In this document: positions 16,507 through 26,200 of the stretch, one piece after another
Position numbering within the stretch: the first letter of the stretch is position 1
Layout: each line of letters opens with the position of its first letter
NCBI GenBank assembly: GCA_009837885.1
Contig: VXSP01000036.1
Location: forward strand, 62,001-126,000
Source of the DNA: Holophagales bacterium
GTDB lineage: Bacteria > Acidobacteriota > Thermoanaerobaculia > Multivoradales > Multivoraceae
Reading direction: 5' to 3'
Length of the DNA stretch: 64,000 nt
Made by a program: the position numbers and the translations under genes
The notes under the pieces: model-generated
The model's input: only the letters and a program-made list of their open reading frames with translations
Told to the model about the DNA's origin: nothing
Database searches by the model: none

Positions 16507-17832
16507 TCAGCCGACGCGCTCGATCCCGGCGCCCAGGGACCGCAGCCGCTCGTCGATCCGCTCGTAGCCGCGGTCGATCTGCTGCACGTTGTCGATCACG
16601 CTGCGGCCCTCGGCGCACAGCGCGGCGATCAACATCGCCATGCCGGCGCGGATGTCCGGGCTCACCATGTCCCGTCCGTACAGCTTCGACGGTCCGCTGA
16701 CGACGACGCGGTGCGGGTCGCAGAGCACGATCTGGGCGCCCATCGCCACCAGGCGGTCGACGAAGAACATGCGGGACTCGAACAGCTTCTCGTGGATCAG
16801 CACCGAGCCCCGGCTCTGCGTCGCGCCCACGACCGCGATCGAGGTGAGATCGGCGGGGAAACCGGGCCACGGCGCGTCCTCGATCTTCGGAATCGCGCCC
16901 TGGAGATCGGTGCGCACCTGGAGTTCCTGACCGCCTGGCACGAACAGGTCGCTGCCGTCGCCGCGAACCTCGAAGTCGATGCCCAGCCGGCCGAAGGCGA
17001 TCCGCGTCGCCCGGTGCTCCCGCGGGCGGGCGTTCGGAATGTTCAGCTCGCCGCCGGTCACCGCCGCCAGCGTGATGAGCGAACCCACCTCGATGTAGTC
17101 GGGACCAATCTCGAACTCGGCCCCGCCCAGCCGCTCCACGCCCTGGACGACGAGCAGGTTCGTTCCGACACCTTCGATCGGCACTCCCATGGCCTTGAGC
17201 AGCCGGCAGAGGTCCTGCACGTGGGGCTCGCTCGCCGCGTTCAGGATCCTCGTCTCGCCCTCCGCCAGGGAGGCCGCCATCACCGCGTTCTCGGTCCCCG
17301 TGACCGAGGCTTCGTCCAGGAAGATCTCGGCTCCGCGCAGGCGCTCCCCCGAACCCTCGACGCGACACTGGAGCCCACCGCCCGGGAGGAGTTCGATGCC
17401 GGCGCCGAGGCCCTCGAGCGCCAGCAGGTGGGTGTCGAGTCGCCGGCGGCCGATGACGTCGCCGCCCGGGGCCGGCATGTTCACGCGTCCGCGCCGCGCC
17501 AGCAGCGGCCCGGCCAGCAGGATCGAGGCGCGGATCGCCCGGCAGAGATCCGGGTCGGGATCGTCGTCGCCGAGACCCGCGGCGCGGACGCGCACCGTGT
17601 CGCCGCCGGCGAACGCCACTTCGGCGCCAAGCTGGCGCAACAACCCCATCTGTGCCTCGACGTCGCGGATCCGGGGCACGTTTCGGAGCGTGACCTCCTC
17701 GTCCGTGAGAAGCGCGGCTGCGAGCAGCGGCAGCGCCGCGTTCTTGTTGCCCCGCGCCCGCAGCGTGCCCGAGATCGGTCGTCCGCCCTCGATCACGAAC
17801 TGGGAGCGCGGCATGTGTGCGGCCGTGTCCAT
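16507..17832 (-). CDS. murA: UDP-N-acetylglucosamine 1-carboxyvinyltransferase, Asp-type
   Basis: MurA transfers enolpyruvate from PEP to UDP-GlcNAc, the first committed peptidoglycan step. It has 441 aa from the ATG at 17832 (17814 is an alternative). The frame extends further upstream, but that stretch overlaps the neighbouring gene and is not MurA-like. [16 protein letters not shown] carries the conserved Lys-Asn, PGFPADL the catalytic Asp, and [15 protein letters not shown] the later motif. The loop normally holding the catalytic, fosfomycin-alkylated Cys reads [13 protein letters not shown]: Asp125 replaces Cys. This is the change known from Mycobacterium and Chlamydia MurA that makes the enzyme insensitive to fosfomycin. 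It is divergent from the Trp-rich repeat protein. Confidence 0.94.
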   Translation of the reverse strand: MDTAAHMPRSQFVIEGGRPISGTLRARGNKNAALPLLAAALLTDEEVTLRNVPRIRDVEAQMGLLRQLGAEVAFAGGDTVRVRAAGLGDDDPDPDLCRAIRASILLAGPLLARRGRVNMPAPGGDVIGRRRLDTHLLALEGLGAGIELLPGGGLQCRVEGSGERLRGAEIFLDEASVTGTENAVMAASLAEGETRILNAASEPHVQDLCRLLKAMGVPIEGVGTNLLVVQGVERLGGAEFEIGPDYIEVGSLITLAAVTGGELNIPNARPREHRATRIAFGRLGIDFEVRGDGSDLFVPGGQELQVRTDLQGAIPKIEDAPWPGFPADLTSIAVVGATQSRGSVLIHEKLFESRMFFVDRLVAMGAQIVLCDPHRVVVSGPSKLYGRDMVSPDIRAGMAMLIAALCAEGRSVIDNVQQIDRGYERIDERLRSLGAGIERVG

Positions 17833-17981
17833 CGCGCGGTTAGTTGACCACAGGAACACCACCACAGGCGCCCGCTCTTCCGATTCGCCCGCTCCTGAAA
17901 CTCGCGCGACGCCGCGACGTTGTAGAAGGAGAGCGGCCGATGAGGTCGCCTGCCCCCTCCGTATCAGCAAGGAGACCGAAC

Positions 17982-18647
17982 ATGAAAGACCTTCACCGCC
18001 ATCGCTGGGCGACCCTGGCGTTCGCCTTCCTGATCGCTCTCGTCCCCGGAGTGCTCCTGTCCCAGGAGCATGCCGATCCAGGTCACGACGAGCGCTGGGA
18101 AGAACTCGGTCAGCGTTGGGAGGAATGGGGCGAGCGCTTCGGCCGCAGCTTCGAGGACGCCGACTGGGAGTCCCACGGCCAGAACTGGGAAGAGTTCGGC
18201 AAGCGCTGGGAGGAATGGGGCGAGCAGTTCGCCGCGTCCTTCGAGCAGGCCTTCGACGAGGAGGAATGGGACGCCTGGGCGGAGCAGTTCGAGGACATGG
18301 AGCACCCTGACGGCGAGGTCGACTGGGATCGCTTCGAACAGTTCTGGGAGGAGTTCGGCGAACGCTTCGGCACATCTCTCGGGGAGGCCATGGAAGGTGC
18401 CGACTGGGAGATGTTCGGTGAAGCGCTCGGCGCGCTCGGCGAGCAGATGGGCGAACTGGCGGAACTGATCGCAGCCAGCGTCGAATCCGCCGACTGGAGC
18501 GGCTTCGCCGATCTCGTCAGCGAAACGGTGGAACAGGCTGTCGAGCACGCCGAAGAGGCTACGGAAGCCGCCGAGGAAGCGGCCGAGGAAGCGGCGGAGG
18601 CAGCGATCGAGGCTGCTGAAGAAGCGGTCGACTCGGTCGACGCGTAG
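17982..18647 (+). CDS. Secreted acidic Trp/Glu-rich repeat protein, unknown function
   Basis: I do not recognise a family. The 221-aa product starts at ATG 17982, with AAGGAGA 7 bases before it. A signal peptide is clear (about residues 1-26: [20 protein letters not shown], then a probable cleavage after LLSQEHA). The mature part is very acidic and built from about four degenerate units of 31-46 residues. Each carries W-E-E-(F/L/W)-G, e.g. [17 protein letters not shown] and [17 protein letters not shown], followed by a Phe-rich SFE segment and an ADW or EEW step. The last 45 residues are an Ala/Glu heptad-like helix ([20 protein letters not shown]). It is probably helical, periplasmic or extracellular. 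It diverges from murA, which could hint at an envelope role. Confidence 0.85.
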   Translation: MKDLHRHRWATLAFAFLIALVPGVLLSQEHADPGHDERWEELGQRWEEWGERFGRSFEDADWESHGQNWEEFGKRWEEWGEQFAASFEQAFDEEEWDAWAEQFEDMEHPDGEVDWDRFEQFWEEFGERFGTSLGEAMEGADWEMFGEALGALGEQMGELAELIAASVESADWSGFADLVSETVEQAVEHAEEATEAAEEAAEEAAEAAIEAAEEAVDSVDA

Positions 18648-18731
18648 CGAGCGGACCTGGGCTCCGGCGGACCGTCGACCAGGCGTGGCGTAGGCTTCGC
18701 GCCTCCCGCTCACGACCCTCGGAGTGTGCAG

Positions 18732-19682
18732 ATGCCAGTCGACCCCCAGGTACAGGCCTTCCTCGAAGCCCAGGCCCAGGCCGCGATCGAGAATCAGGTT
18801 CCGCCCATCACCGAGCAGACCGTGGAGATGGCCCGGGCCGGCTATCTCGCGGTCGCCGAGATGCTCGGGCAGGGCCCCGAGGTAGACACCGAGGACTCCG
18901 CCGTTCCCGGCCCGGCCGGCGACATTCCGGTCCGCGTCTACCGGCCCCGGGATGCCGGCGAGGCCCTGCCGATCCTCGTCTACTACCACGGCGGCGGCTG
19001 GGTGATCGGCGACCTCGACACCCACGACTACGCCTGCCGTGAACTCTGCGCGGGCGCCGGATGCCTGGTCGTCGCGGTCGATTACCGGTTGGCGCCCGAG
19101 GCGCAGTTCCCGGCCGCGGTCGACGACTCCTGGGCTGCCTTGCAGTGGATTGCGGCCAACGCCGAGAGCCTGGGCGGCGACCCGGCCCGGATCGCGGTCG
19201 GCGGCGACAGCGCCGGCGGCAACCTCTCCGCCGTGATGAGCCTGCTCGCTCGCGACAACGGCGGCCCCCGCCTCGCCTTCCAACTCCTCGTCTACCCGGC
19301 CGTCGACATGGACTTCAGCCGCCCCTCGATCGACGAGAACGCGGACGGCTACGTCCTGACCAGGGACCACATGATCTGGTTCCGCGGCCACTACCTGCGT
19401 TCGGACGCCGACCGCGCCGACTTCCGCGCCTCGCCGCTCCTGGCCTCCGACCACCGCGGCCTGCCGCCAGCGCTCGTCATCACCGCCGAGTTCGACCCGC
19501 TCCGCGACGAGGGCAGGGACTACGCCGAGAAGCTCCGGGCCGCCGGTGTCGAGACGACGCTCTCGAACTACGAGGGCCAGGTCCACGTCTTCTTCCAACT
19601 CTCACCGATCCTCAGTGGAGGCCGGAAGGCGGTCGACGAGGCCTGCGCGGCGCTGCGCGGAGCATTCGGGGACGCGGCATAG
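18732..19682 (+). CDS. Alpha/beta-hydrolase, hormone-sensitive-lipase family esterase
   Basis: A cytoplasmic carboxylesterase of 316 aa. The oxyanion motif YYHGGGWVIGDL, the nucleophile motif GGDSAGGNLSAV, the Asp in ITAEFDPLRDEG and the His in GQVHVFF complete the catalytic triad of the HSL (family IV) group. An N-terminal cap helix precedes it. ATG at 18732 was chosen because GGAG lies 7 bases before it; the GTG at 18726 is two codons upstream. Its natural ester substrate is unknown. A small secreted-protein gene follows 34 bases later on the same strand. Confidence 0.9.
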   Translation: MPVDPQVQAFLEAQAQAAIENQVPPITEQTVEMARAGYLAVAEMLGQGPEVDTEDSAVPGPAGDIPVRVYRPRDAGEALPILVYYHGGGWVIGDLDTHDYACRELCAGAGCLVVAVDYRLAPEAQFPAAVDDSWAALQWIAANAESLGGDPARIAVGGDSAGGNLSAVMSLLARDNGGPRLAFQLLVYPAVDMDFSRPSIDENADGYVLTRDHMIWFRGHYLRSDADRADFRASPLLASDHRGLPPALVITAEFDPLRDEGRDYAEKLRAAGVETTLSNYEGQVHVFFQLSPILSGGRKAVDEACAALRGAFGDAA

Positions 19683-19716
19683 AACTTGCTCGTCAGAGTC
19701 GGCGGGAGGAGCACCC

Positions 19717-20178
19717 ATGAGCCTGATGTCAAGCATCCCCGCCCTGCTGCTACTCGTGACCGCCTCTCCAATCGACCAGGAATCCGCCGCTCAGGGCGAA
19801 ACCACCCTGGTCCGCATCCTGTCTGACCTCGAAACAGCCGGAGGAGCAGACTGGACCGGCGAGTGCCTGGACGCCAGGTCCCGCAGCCGCTGGACCGCCC
19901 GACTCAGCGACGGAAGCATCATCAAGGGACGCTGCCGGAACGGCAAGCGCCACAGCCGCTGGTCCGTCCGCCTCACCGACGGCAACCGCGTCACCGGCCG
20001 GTTCGAGGACGACAGAGTCCACGGCAGGTGGCGGATCCGCGACCACGTCGGTCACGTCCTCGAAGAAGCTACCTACGTCCGGGGCGAACTCCAGGACGAA
20101 CGACGCATCCCCCGCGATCCGTGGTCCAAGCGAGGAGCGCTCCCGGCTCCCCCGGGCGACGCACCGGGCCACAACTGA
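19717..20178 (+). CDS. Small secreted protein with MORN-like repeats
   Basis: A 153-aa product with a signal peptide (MSLMSSIPALLLLVTASPID). The start is ATG 19717 behind GGGAGGA. After a linker, three related segments of about 20-22 residues occur: RWTARLSDGSIIKGRCRNGK, RWSVRLTDGNRVTGRFEDD and RWRIRDHVGHVLEEATYVRG. The pattern aromatic-x-DG-x5-G-x-(F/Y/C)-x-(N/D)-G-(K/R) resembles MORN repeats, but in a basic, Trp/Arg-rich variant. It may bind a surface or polymer in the periplasm; no function can be assigned. It converges on the giant sulfatase gene, with an lhr fragment in the gap. Confidence 0.7.
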   Translation: MSLMSSIPALLLLVTASPIDQESAAQGETTLVRILSDLETAGGADWTGECLDARSRSRWTARLSDGSIIKGRCRNGKRHSRWSVRLTDGNRVTGRFEDDRVHGRWRIRDHVGHVLEEATYVRGELQDERRIPRDPWSKRGALPAPPGDAPGHN

Positions 20179-20273
20179 CCGGCGGCAGCAACAGGCTGAC
20201 GCGATAGGCGTCCGGACGCCTCCTCGAAACCGCAGGTTTTCGACCGCCGCCGGCAGGCCGAACTGGCGGCCAA
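20179..20273 (-). pseudogene. Decayed fragment of the lhr 3' end
   Basis: Read on the minus strand, this gap encodes pieces of the Lhr C-terminus in shifting frames: GRQFGLPAAVENL (intact Lhr: GRQFALPAAVERL), CGFEEASG (CGYEKDLDG) and AYRVSLLLPPV (GYRVSRLLPAV). At DNA level 20179-20240 aligns with 27370-27432, and 20236-20271 aligns with 27797-27832. The roughly 365 bases that separate these parts in the intact gene are deleted. The fragment therefore has an internal deletion and frameshifts. The intact lhr lies on the same strand, on the other side of the sulfatase gene. Confidence 0.65.
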
Positions 20274-23200
20274 CTAGCGGCAGGTCCCGTGGAACGCGGT
20301 CAAGTCGGTGATCGAGGCGGACCATGTGCCGGGGTCGTTCACGTACTCCTTGACCGCGCCCGAGATCGTGTCCGTCACCGTGATCCGGTAGCCGAGATTC
20401 GTCGTCGCGGCGCTGAACACCCAGACGTGGCCGTTGGCTTCGCAACCGTCCAGCACCTTGATCAGAATCTCCCAGTTGTCCCCGCCGAAGAACCGAAAGA
20501 GGCCCGAGTCGTTCGTACCCGCTGGGACCACGAGGCCGTTGCCGCTCCGGTCGTCACCGGCCCACCACTCCACCTCGACGGCGTAGCGGGAATCGACCAG
20601 GCAGCGGGTGTCCGCGTCCGCGACGCAGGTGCCGGCGGGTTTGCTCGGCTCGACCAGGAAGGTCTCCGTGGCCGTCGACTCCTCGACGCCGTCGCCAGCG
20701 GTCAGCGTGACCTCGTAGAAGCCGGGCTCGGACCAGGCGTGCGCGGGCCGGGCGGCTCGGGACATCGTGCCGTCCGCGAAGTCCCAGACCCGCGAGCCGG
20801 CGCCGGTTCCCGTGTCGGAGAAGGTCACCGGGACGTCCGTCAGCGCTCTGCACAGGCCGCCAGAGCAGACCGAGTCGTGCGTGAACGTGGCCGTCCGCAA
20901 GACACCCTGCCCCGACGCCACGGAGGTCGACCTGTCATCAGAGATCGTCAGCGTCCTGGTTTGGAGGACCTCGCCCTCGTGCTCCGTCTCAACGACCTCC
21001 CCATCGTGCTCCGCCCCTATCCGCACCGTCTCGCCGCCTTCCTGCTCGGTATCTTCCCTCGCCGTCAACACCGCCTTGACTCCCCGCTTGCGCGCACGCA
21101 GCGTCAGATAGGCCTCATTCTCGGCAAGCGTCGGAACCTCCTCGCCCTCCCGTAGCGTCAGATCGTCGCCCGACAGGGTGTAGTCCGTGCCCATCGTCGC
21201 CGTGCCGTCCTCGAAGCGGAGCTTGATGGTCTGCGCCTCCCCGAACGTCACGCCGTTGGTGATCCGCGCGCGGATGGTCGCTGTCTCGCCTTCCGTCACG
21301 GCGTCCGGTTCGATCAACAGCTCGAACCGCGCTTCGTCGTTCTCCTTTACGACGACCTCCGCGGAACGTCCGTTCCCGGAAACCACGTACCCTTGCCCGT
21401 CCAGCAGCGTGAGAGCAACCCTCAGGTCCTCCCGCACCACCTTGTCGTCGGACTTCATGAAACTGGGAGTCTTGACCGACGTGCCGGCGTGGAAGACGGC
21501 GTACTGGGACACCGACTCCGACTGGTCGCTCCTCGTCCAGCGCAGCCCCACGGTCAGCTTCTCCCTCGCCGGCTTCGACAGCGACACCCGAAACTCCGCG
21601 CGTTCCCCCTCGGACACCCGGCCGGCCACGGCCACGATCGACGCCCTCGGGAGACTCGTCCGCTCCACCGTTACGGTGTAGGTCCCGGTCGTCACGCCGT
21701 CCTCCGCCGTGACCGTGACGACGATCTCGTTCGAGCCCTCAGCCAGGCTCACCTCGGCCCCTGGAGAGATCGACACGCCAGCCGCGGAGTGGCTCGCCGT
21801 CGCCGTCACCGTGGTGCTCGACGTAGGGTTGGGCACCGACGCCGCGTAGGCCGTCGTGCCGCTGGAGAAGGTCCCAATGTCGATCCCCGACAGGCTCAGT
21901 GCACTCAGCGTCGCGTCGTGCGACACCGACACGATCGTCAGGGTCGCGGAACCGATCTCGGAGCCGCCGTGGCTGGCCGTGACCGTGACCGTCTCCGCCT
22001 GCTCATCCTCCTGGTCTGTCGCCGCCGCGAGCGTGGCAGTTGCCGAGACGGCGCCCGCCACCAGGGTCAGCGACGACGGTAGTCCCGTGTAGTCCGATGC
22101 CGACGCCGTGCCGGACGCGGCGAGGGAGATGGTCTGCGCCTCCGCGAACGTCACACCGTTCGAAACGGCCACGGTAAGCGTCGCGCTCTCGCCCTCGGCG
22201 ACCGACGCCGGTTCGACCGACACCGTGAACGTCGCCGCGTCGTCGTCCTCCACCGTCACCGAAGCGGATGACACCGAGCCCACCACATAGCCGATGCCCG
22301 CCATCAACGACGCCGTTACCGTGCTTTCCGCCTCCACCACCGCGTCCCCCGCGGTGGGTACGCTCAGCGTCGCGCTCGACTCCCCCTTGGCGAACGCCAC
22401 CGAAGTCGGGGAATCGCCGGACCGGGCCGCCCCTAGCTCCTCCACACTCACGGAAACGCTCAGCGGCTCGGACACCGCCTTGTCGAGGCTCACCGTGAAC
22501 GTGGCGGCCGTCCCCTCCGTCACGGGACTGTCTCCCGCCGCGAGGGTCGCCACCGGCAGGCTCGTCCGCTCCACCGTCACCGTGTAGGTCCCGGTCGTCA
22601 CGCCGTCCTCCGCCGTGACCGTGACCGTGATCTCGTTCGCACCTTCGGCGAGCGTCACATCGGCGCCCGGCTCGATCGTCACCGACGCCGCGGAGTGACT
22701 CGCCGTCGCTGTCACCGTCGTGGTCGTCGTGGAGTTGGGAACGGACGCCGTGTACTCGGTCGTGCCGCTGGAGAAGATCCCGATGTCGATGCCGGACAGG
22801 CTGAGAGCGCTCAGCGTCGCATCGTGCGAAACGGACTCGATCGTCACCGTGACCGACGCGACCGCCGCGCCTTCATGCGTGGCCGCCACCGTGACCGTCT
22901 CGTCCTCCTCCTCTTCCTGGTCCTCCTCCGCCGCGAGAACGACCGTCGCCGACGACGCCCCAGCCCCAAGCGTCAGGGTGGAGGGCGTCAGTGAGTAGTC
23001 GGCGGCGGACGCCGTGCCCGAAACCGACAGATCCACCGTCTGGTCCTCGGCGAACGTCACTCCGTTCGTGATCTCCACCGTCAGCGTCGCGCTCTGCCCC
23101 TCCCTGAGCACACCCGTCTCCACGGACATCGTGAACGCCGGAAGCGGGTCCTGCCCCAGGAAGGCGGTGCTGACGGGCGCCGCCACCCAGGTGACCCCCA

Positions 23201-26200
23201 CCGCGTCCAGCCGGTCCACGTCCCTGATGGCGCCGCTGTCCGGCACCTCGTAGGTCAGGCCCACCGTCCTGTCGAGGGTGGGGCTCCAGTCCAGCGTCAG
23301 CACCACGTCCGTCCCGCTCACCTCGACGTCAGTCACCCCGACCGGCGTGTAGCCCGGGTTCACGACGACCGTGAAGGCGTCCTCCGGCGGGACGGAACCG
23401 GGGTCCAGCGCCTCGTCGTAGACCAGCTTCACTCGGCCCGTCGCGGCCTCCAGCCGCTCCAGCGTCGGACCCAGATTGCCCGCTTCGCGCTGTGCCAGCG
23501 CCCTCTCGACCCCCGCGCCGTACGCCGCGTTTTCCGCCGCGCCGAATACGACCGGCGGCCGATCCGCCGGGGACGAGCCCTGGCTACCAAGACCCGGGAT
23601 GACCTCGCCGAGTCGCGCGATTCTCAGCGAGGGGTGCTGGACGACCAGCCGCTCCCAGAGTTCGGCGACCCTTTCCTTTTCGCTCGACGCCAGGTTCGTC
23701 GTCTCGTACGGATCCTCCGCGAGGTTGTAGAGCTGCACGGAGGACTTGACGCCCTTCTTCAAGGAAATCCCGTTCTTCTCGATCAGCTTCCAGTCACCCG
23801 CCCGAATCACCTTTGGCGAGAGGGCGACCTCATCGCGCGGGCTTTCGGCGCCTTCGGCAATCGCCGCCCAGGCATCGACTCCATCGAGAGCCAACCCGCC
23901 GCCGGTGTACGCCCCGGCCAGGCCGGCGAATGTCGGGAACAGATCCGCGACGTGCAGCAGCGCGTCGCTCACCGACCCTGACGTGATCCGGCCGGGCCAT
24001 CGCATCGCCGCGGGTACCTTGACGCCGCCCTCCAGGTATGAGCTCTTCTCGCCTCTGTAGGGGCTGTTTCCGCCCGCATCCGACGTGCCCCCATTGTCGT
24101 TCAGGAACACGACCAGCGTTTCGTCGAGCACACCCCTGCTGTCGAGGGCGTTCAGAATCTCGCCGATCGCATCGTCCATGGCCTTGACCATCGCGCGCTG
24201 ATTGCGCTGGTCCTCGGAAAGATCCAGATGGCCGTACTGCTGGAGGTAGGCCGCGGGCGCCTGATACGGACCATGGGGGGCGTTGAACGCCACCAGCAGA
24301 AAGAACGGGGCGCTGCCGTCGTGCCGCTCGATCAACTGGCTCGCCTCCCCGGCCAGAAGCTCGGTCGCGTAACCGGACTCGACCACCGGACGCCCGTTCC
24401 GGTGCCAGTCCAGGATCGCCTGCGATCCTTGCCACCGGCGAAAGTGCCCGTAGGAGTCGATCAACTCGTTGTAGAAGCCGTAGTGGTGCTCGAATCCGCG
24501 CTGCAGCGGCAGGCGGTTCGAACTCCAGTGCCCCAGTTGCCACTTGCCGACCAGCCAGGTCGCGTAGCCGGCGTCGCGCAACGCCTCGGCGATCGTGCGC
24601 TCGCCAAGGGGCAGCCCGCCGTCCCTCTCGGTATCGAGATTCCTCGACAATCCCGCCTTCCAGGCATAGCGGCCGGTGACGAGCGAGGCGCGGGTCGGAG
24701 AACCCTCCGGCTGGACGTAGAACTGCGCGAGCTTCACGCCTTCGCCGGCGATCCGGTCCATGTGGGGTGTCGCCACTTCCGTCCCGCCGTTGAAACCCGG
24801 CTGACCCCAGCCCATGTCGTCGGCAAGGAACACCACGATGTTCGGCCGGAGGAGCGAGCCGGAAGGAGCGGGCGCGTCCTCCACGAGGATGGAGGCCGAA
24901 GCCGCCGAGCCGAGGGTGTAGCCGGCACCCGCGACGAGCGAAGCCATCACCGTGCTGTCCGCTTCCGCCACGGCGTCGGTCGCGGTGGCAATGCTCAGCC
25001 TGGCGCTGGTGGCGCCGGGGGGAACGGTCACCGAATCGGGCGGAGCACCCGACAGCATCGTGCCGGTCTCGGTCACGCTCATCGCCACCGTCAGCGCATC
25101 CGCGGCCGCCGCGTCCAGCGTCACCTCGAACTCGGCCGCCTCGCCTTCCGTCAGCGGGCTCGCAACCGCGGCGATCGAAACCACCGGAAGGGACCGCGTC
25201 ACCGTCACCGAGTACGTCTCGACCGTCGTCCCGTCCGCCGCCGTCACCGTCACCGTGATCTCGTTCGCACCTTCCGCCAGGTTGACCGTCGCGCCCGGTG
25301 AAATCGACACATCGGCGCTCGCATCGCTTGCGGTCGCCGTCACCGTCGTGCTCGACGTGGCGTTCGGGACGGTCGCCGCGTACTCCGTGGTGGTCGCCGA
25401 GAACGTCCCGATGTCGATGCCGGACAGGCTGAGAGCGCTCAGCGTCGCGTTCTGCCCCAGGAAAGCGACGCTGACCGGCGCCGCCACCCAGGTGACACCC
25501 ACCGCGTCCAGCCGGTCCACGTCGCGTATGGCGCCGCTGTCCGGCACCTCGTACGTCAGGCCCACCGTCCTGTCGAGGGTGGGGCTCCCGTCCAGCGTCA
25601 GCACCACGTCCGTCCCGCTCACCTCGACATCGGCGACCCCGGCCGCGGCGTAGCCCGGGTTCACGACGACCGTGAAAGCGTCCTCCGGCGGGACGGAACC
25701 GGGGTCCAGCACCTCGTCGTAGACCAGCTTCACCCGCCCCCCCGCGGCCTCCAGCCGCTCCAGCGTCGGGCCCGGATTGCCCGCGTCCAGCTTGCGTAGC
25801 GCCCTCCGGACTGCCGTGCCGTAAGCCGCGTTCTCCCGCTCGCCGTAGACGACCGCGGACACCGGAACGTCCCTCACCGGCGCCGGGTCTCGTGCGAACT
25901 GCCGGTGGTAGTCCAGACGACTCCGCAGTTCGGCCACCTTCGTCGTCTCGCCGGAAGCCAGGTTCGTGGTTTCGTAGGGGTCCTCCCTGACGTTGTAGAG
26001 CTGCAGAGAGGACGCTCCGCCGCCCCACCGAGTCCCGTTCTCTTCGATCAGCTTCCAGTCGCCTACCCGCATCACCTTGAGCGAATGCGGCAGTTCCTGG
26101 CGCGGACTCGGCGCGCCCCCGGCGATCGCCTGCCAGGCATCGACTCCGTCGAGTGGCAACTCTCCCTCGGGTTCCGCGCCGGCCAGGCCGGCGAAGGTGG

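Noticed and set aside
16508..18375. 180-residue N-terminal extension of murA
   Set aside because: It overlaps antisense the well-supported signal-peptide protein gene, and the MurA fold begins at the ATG near 17832/17814.
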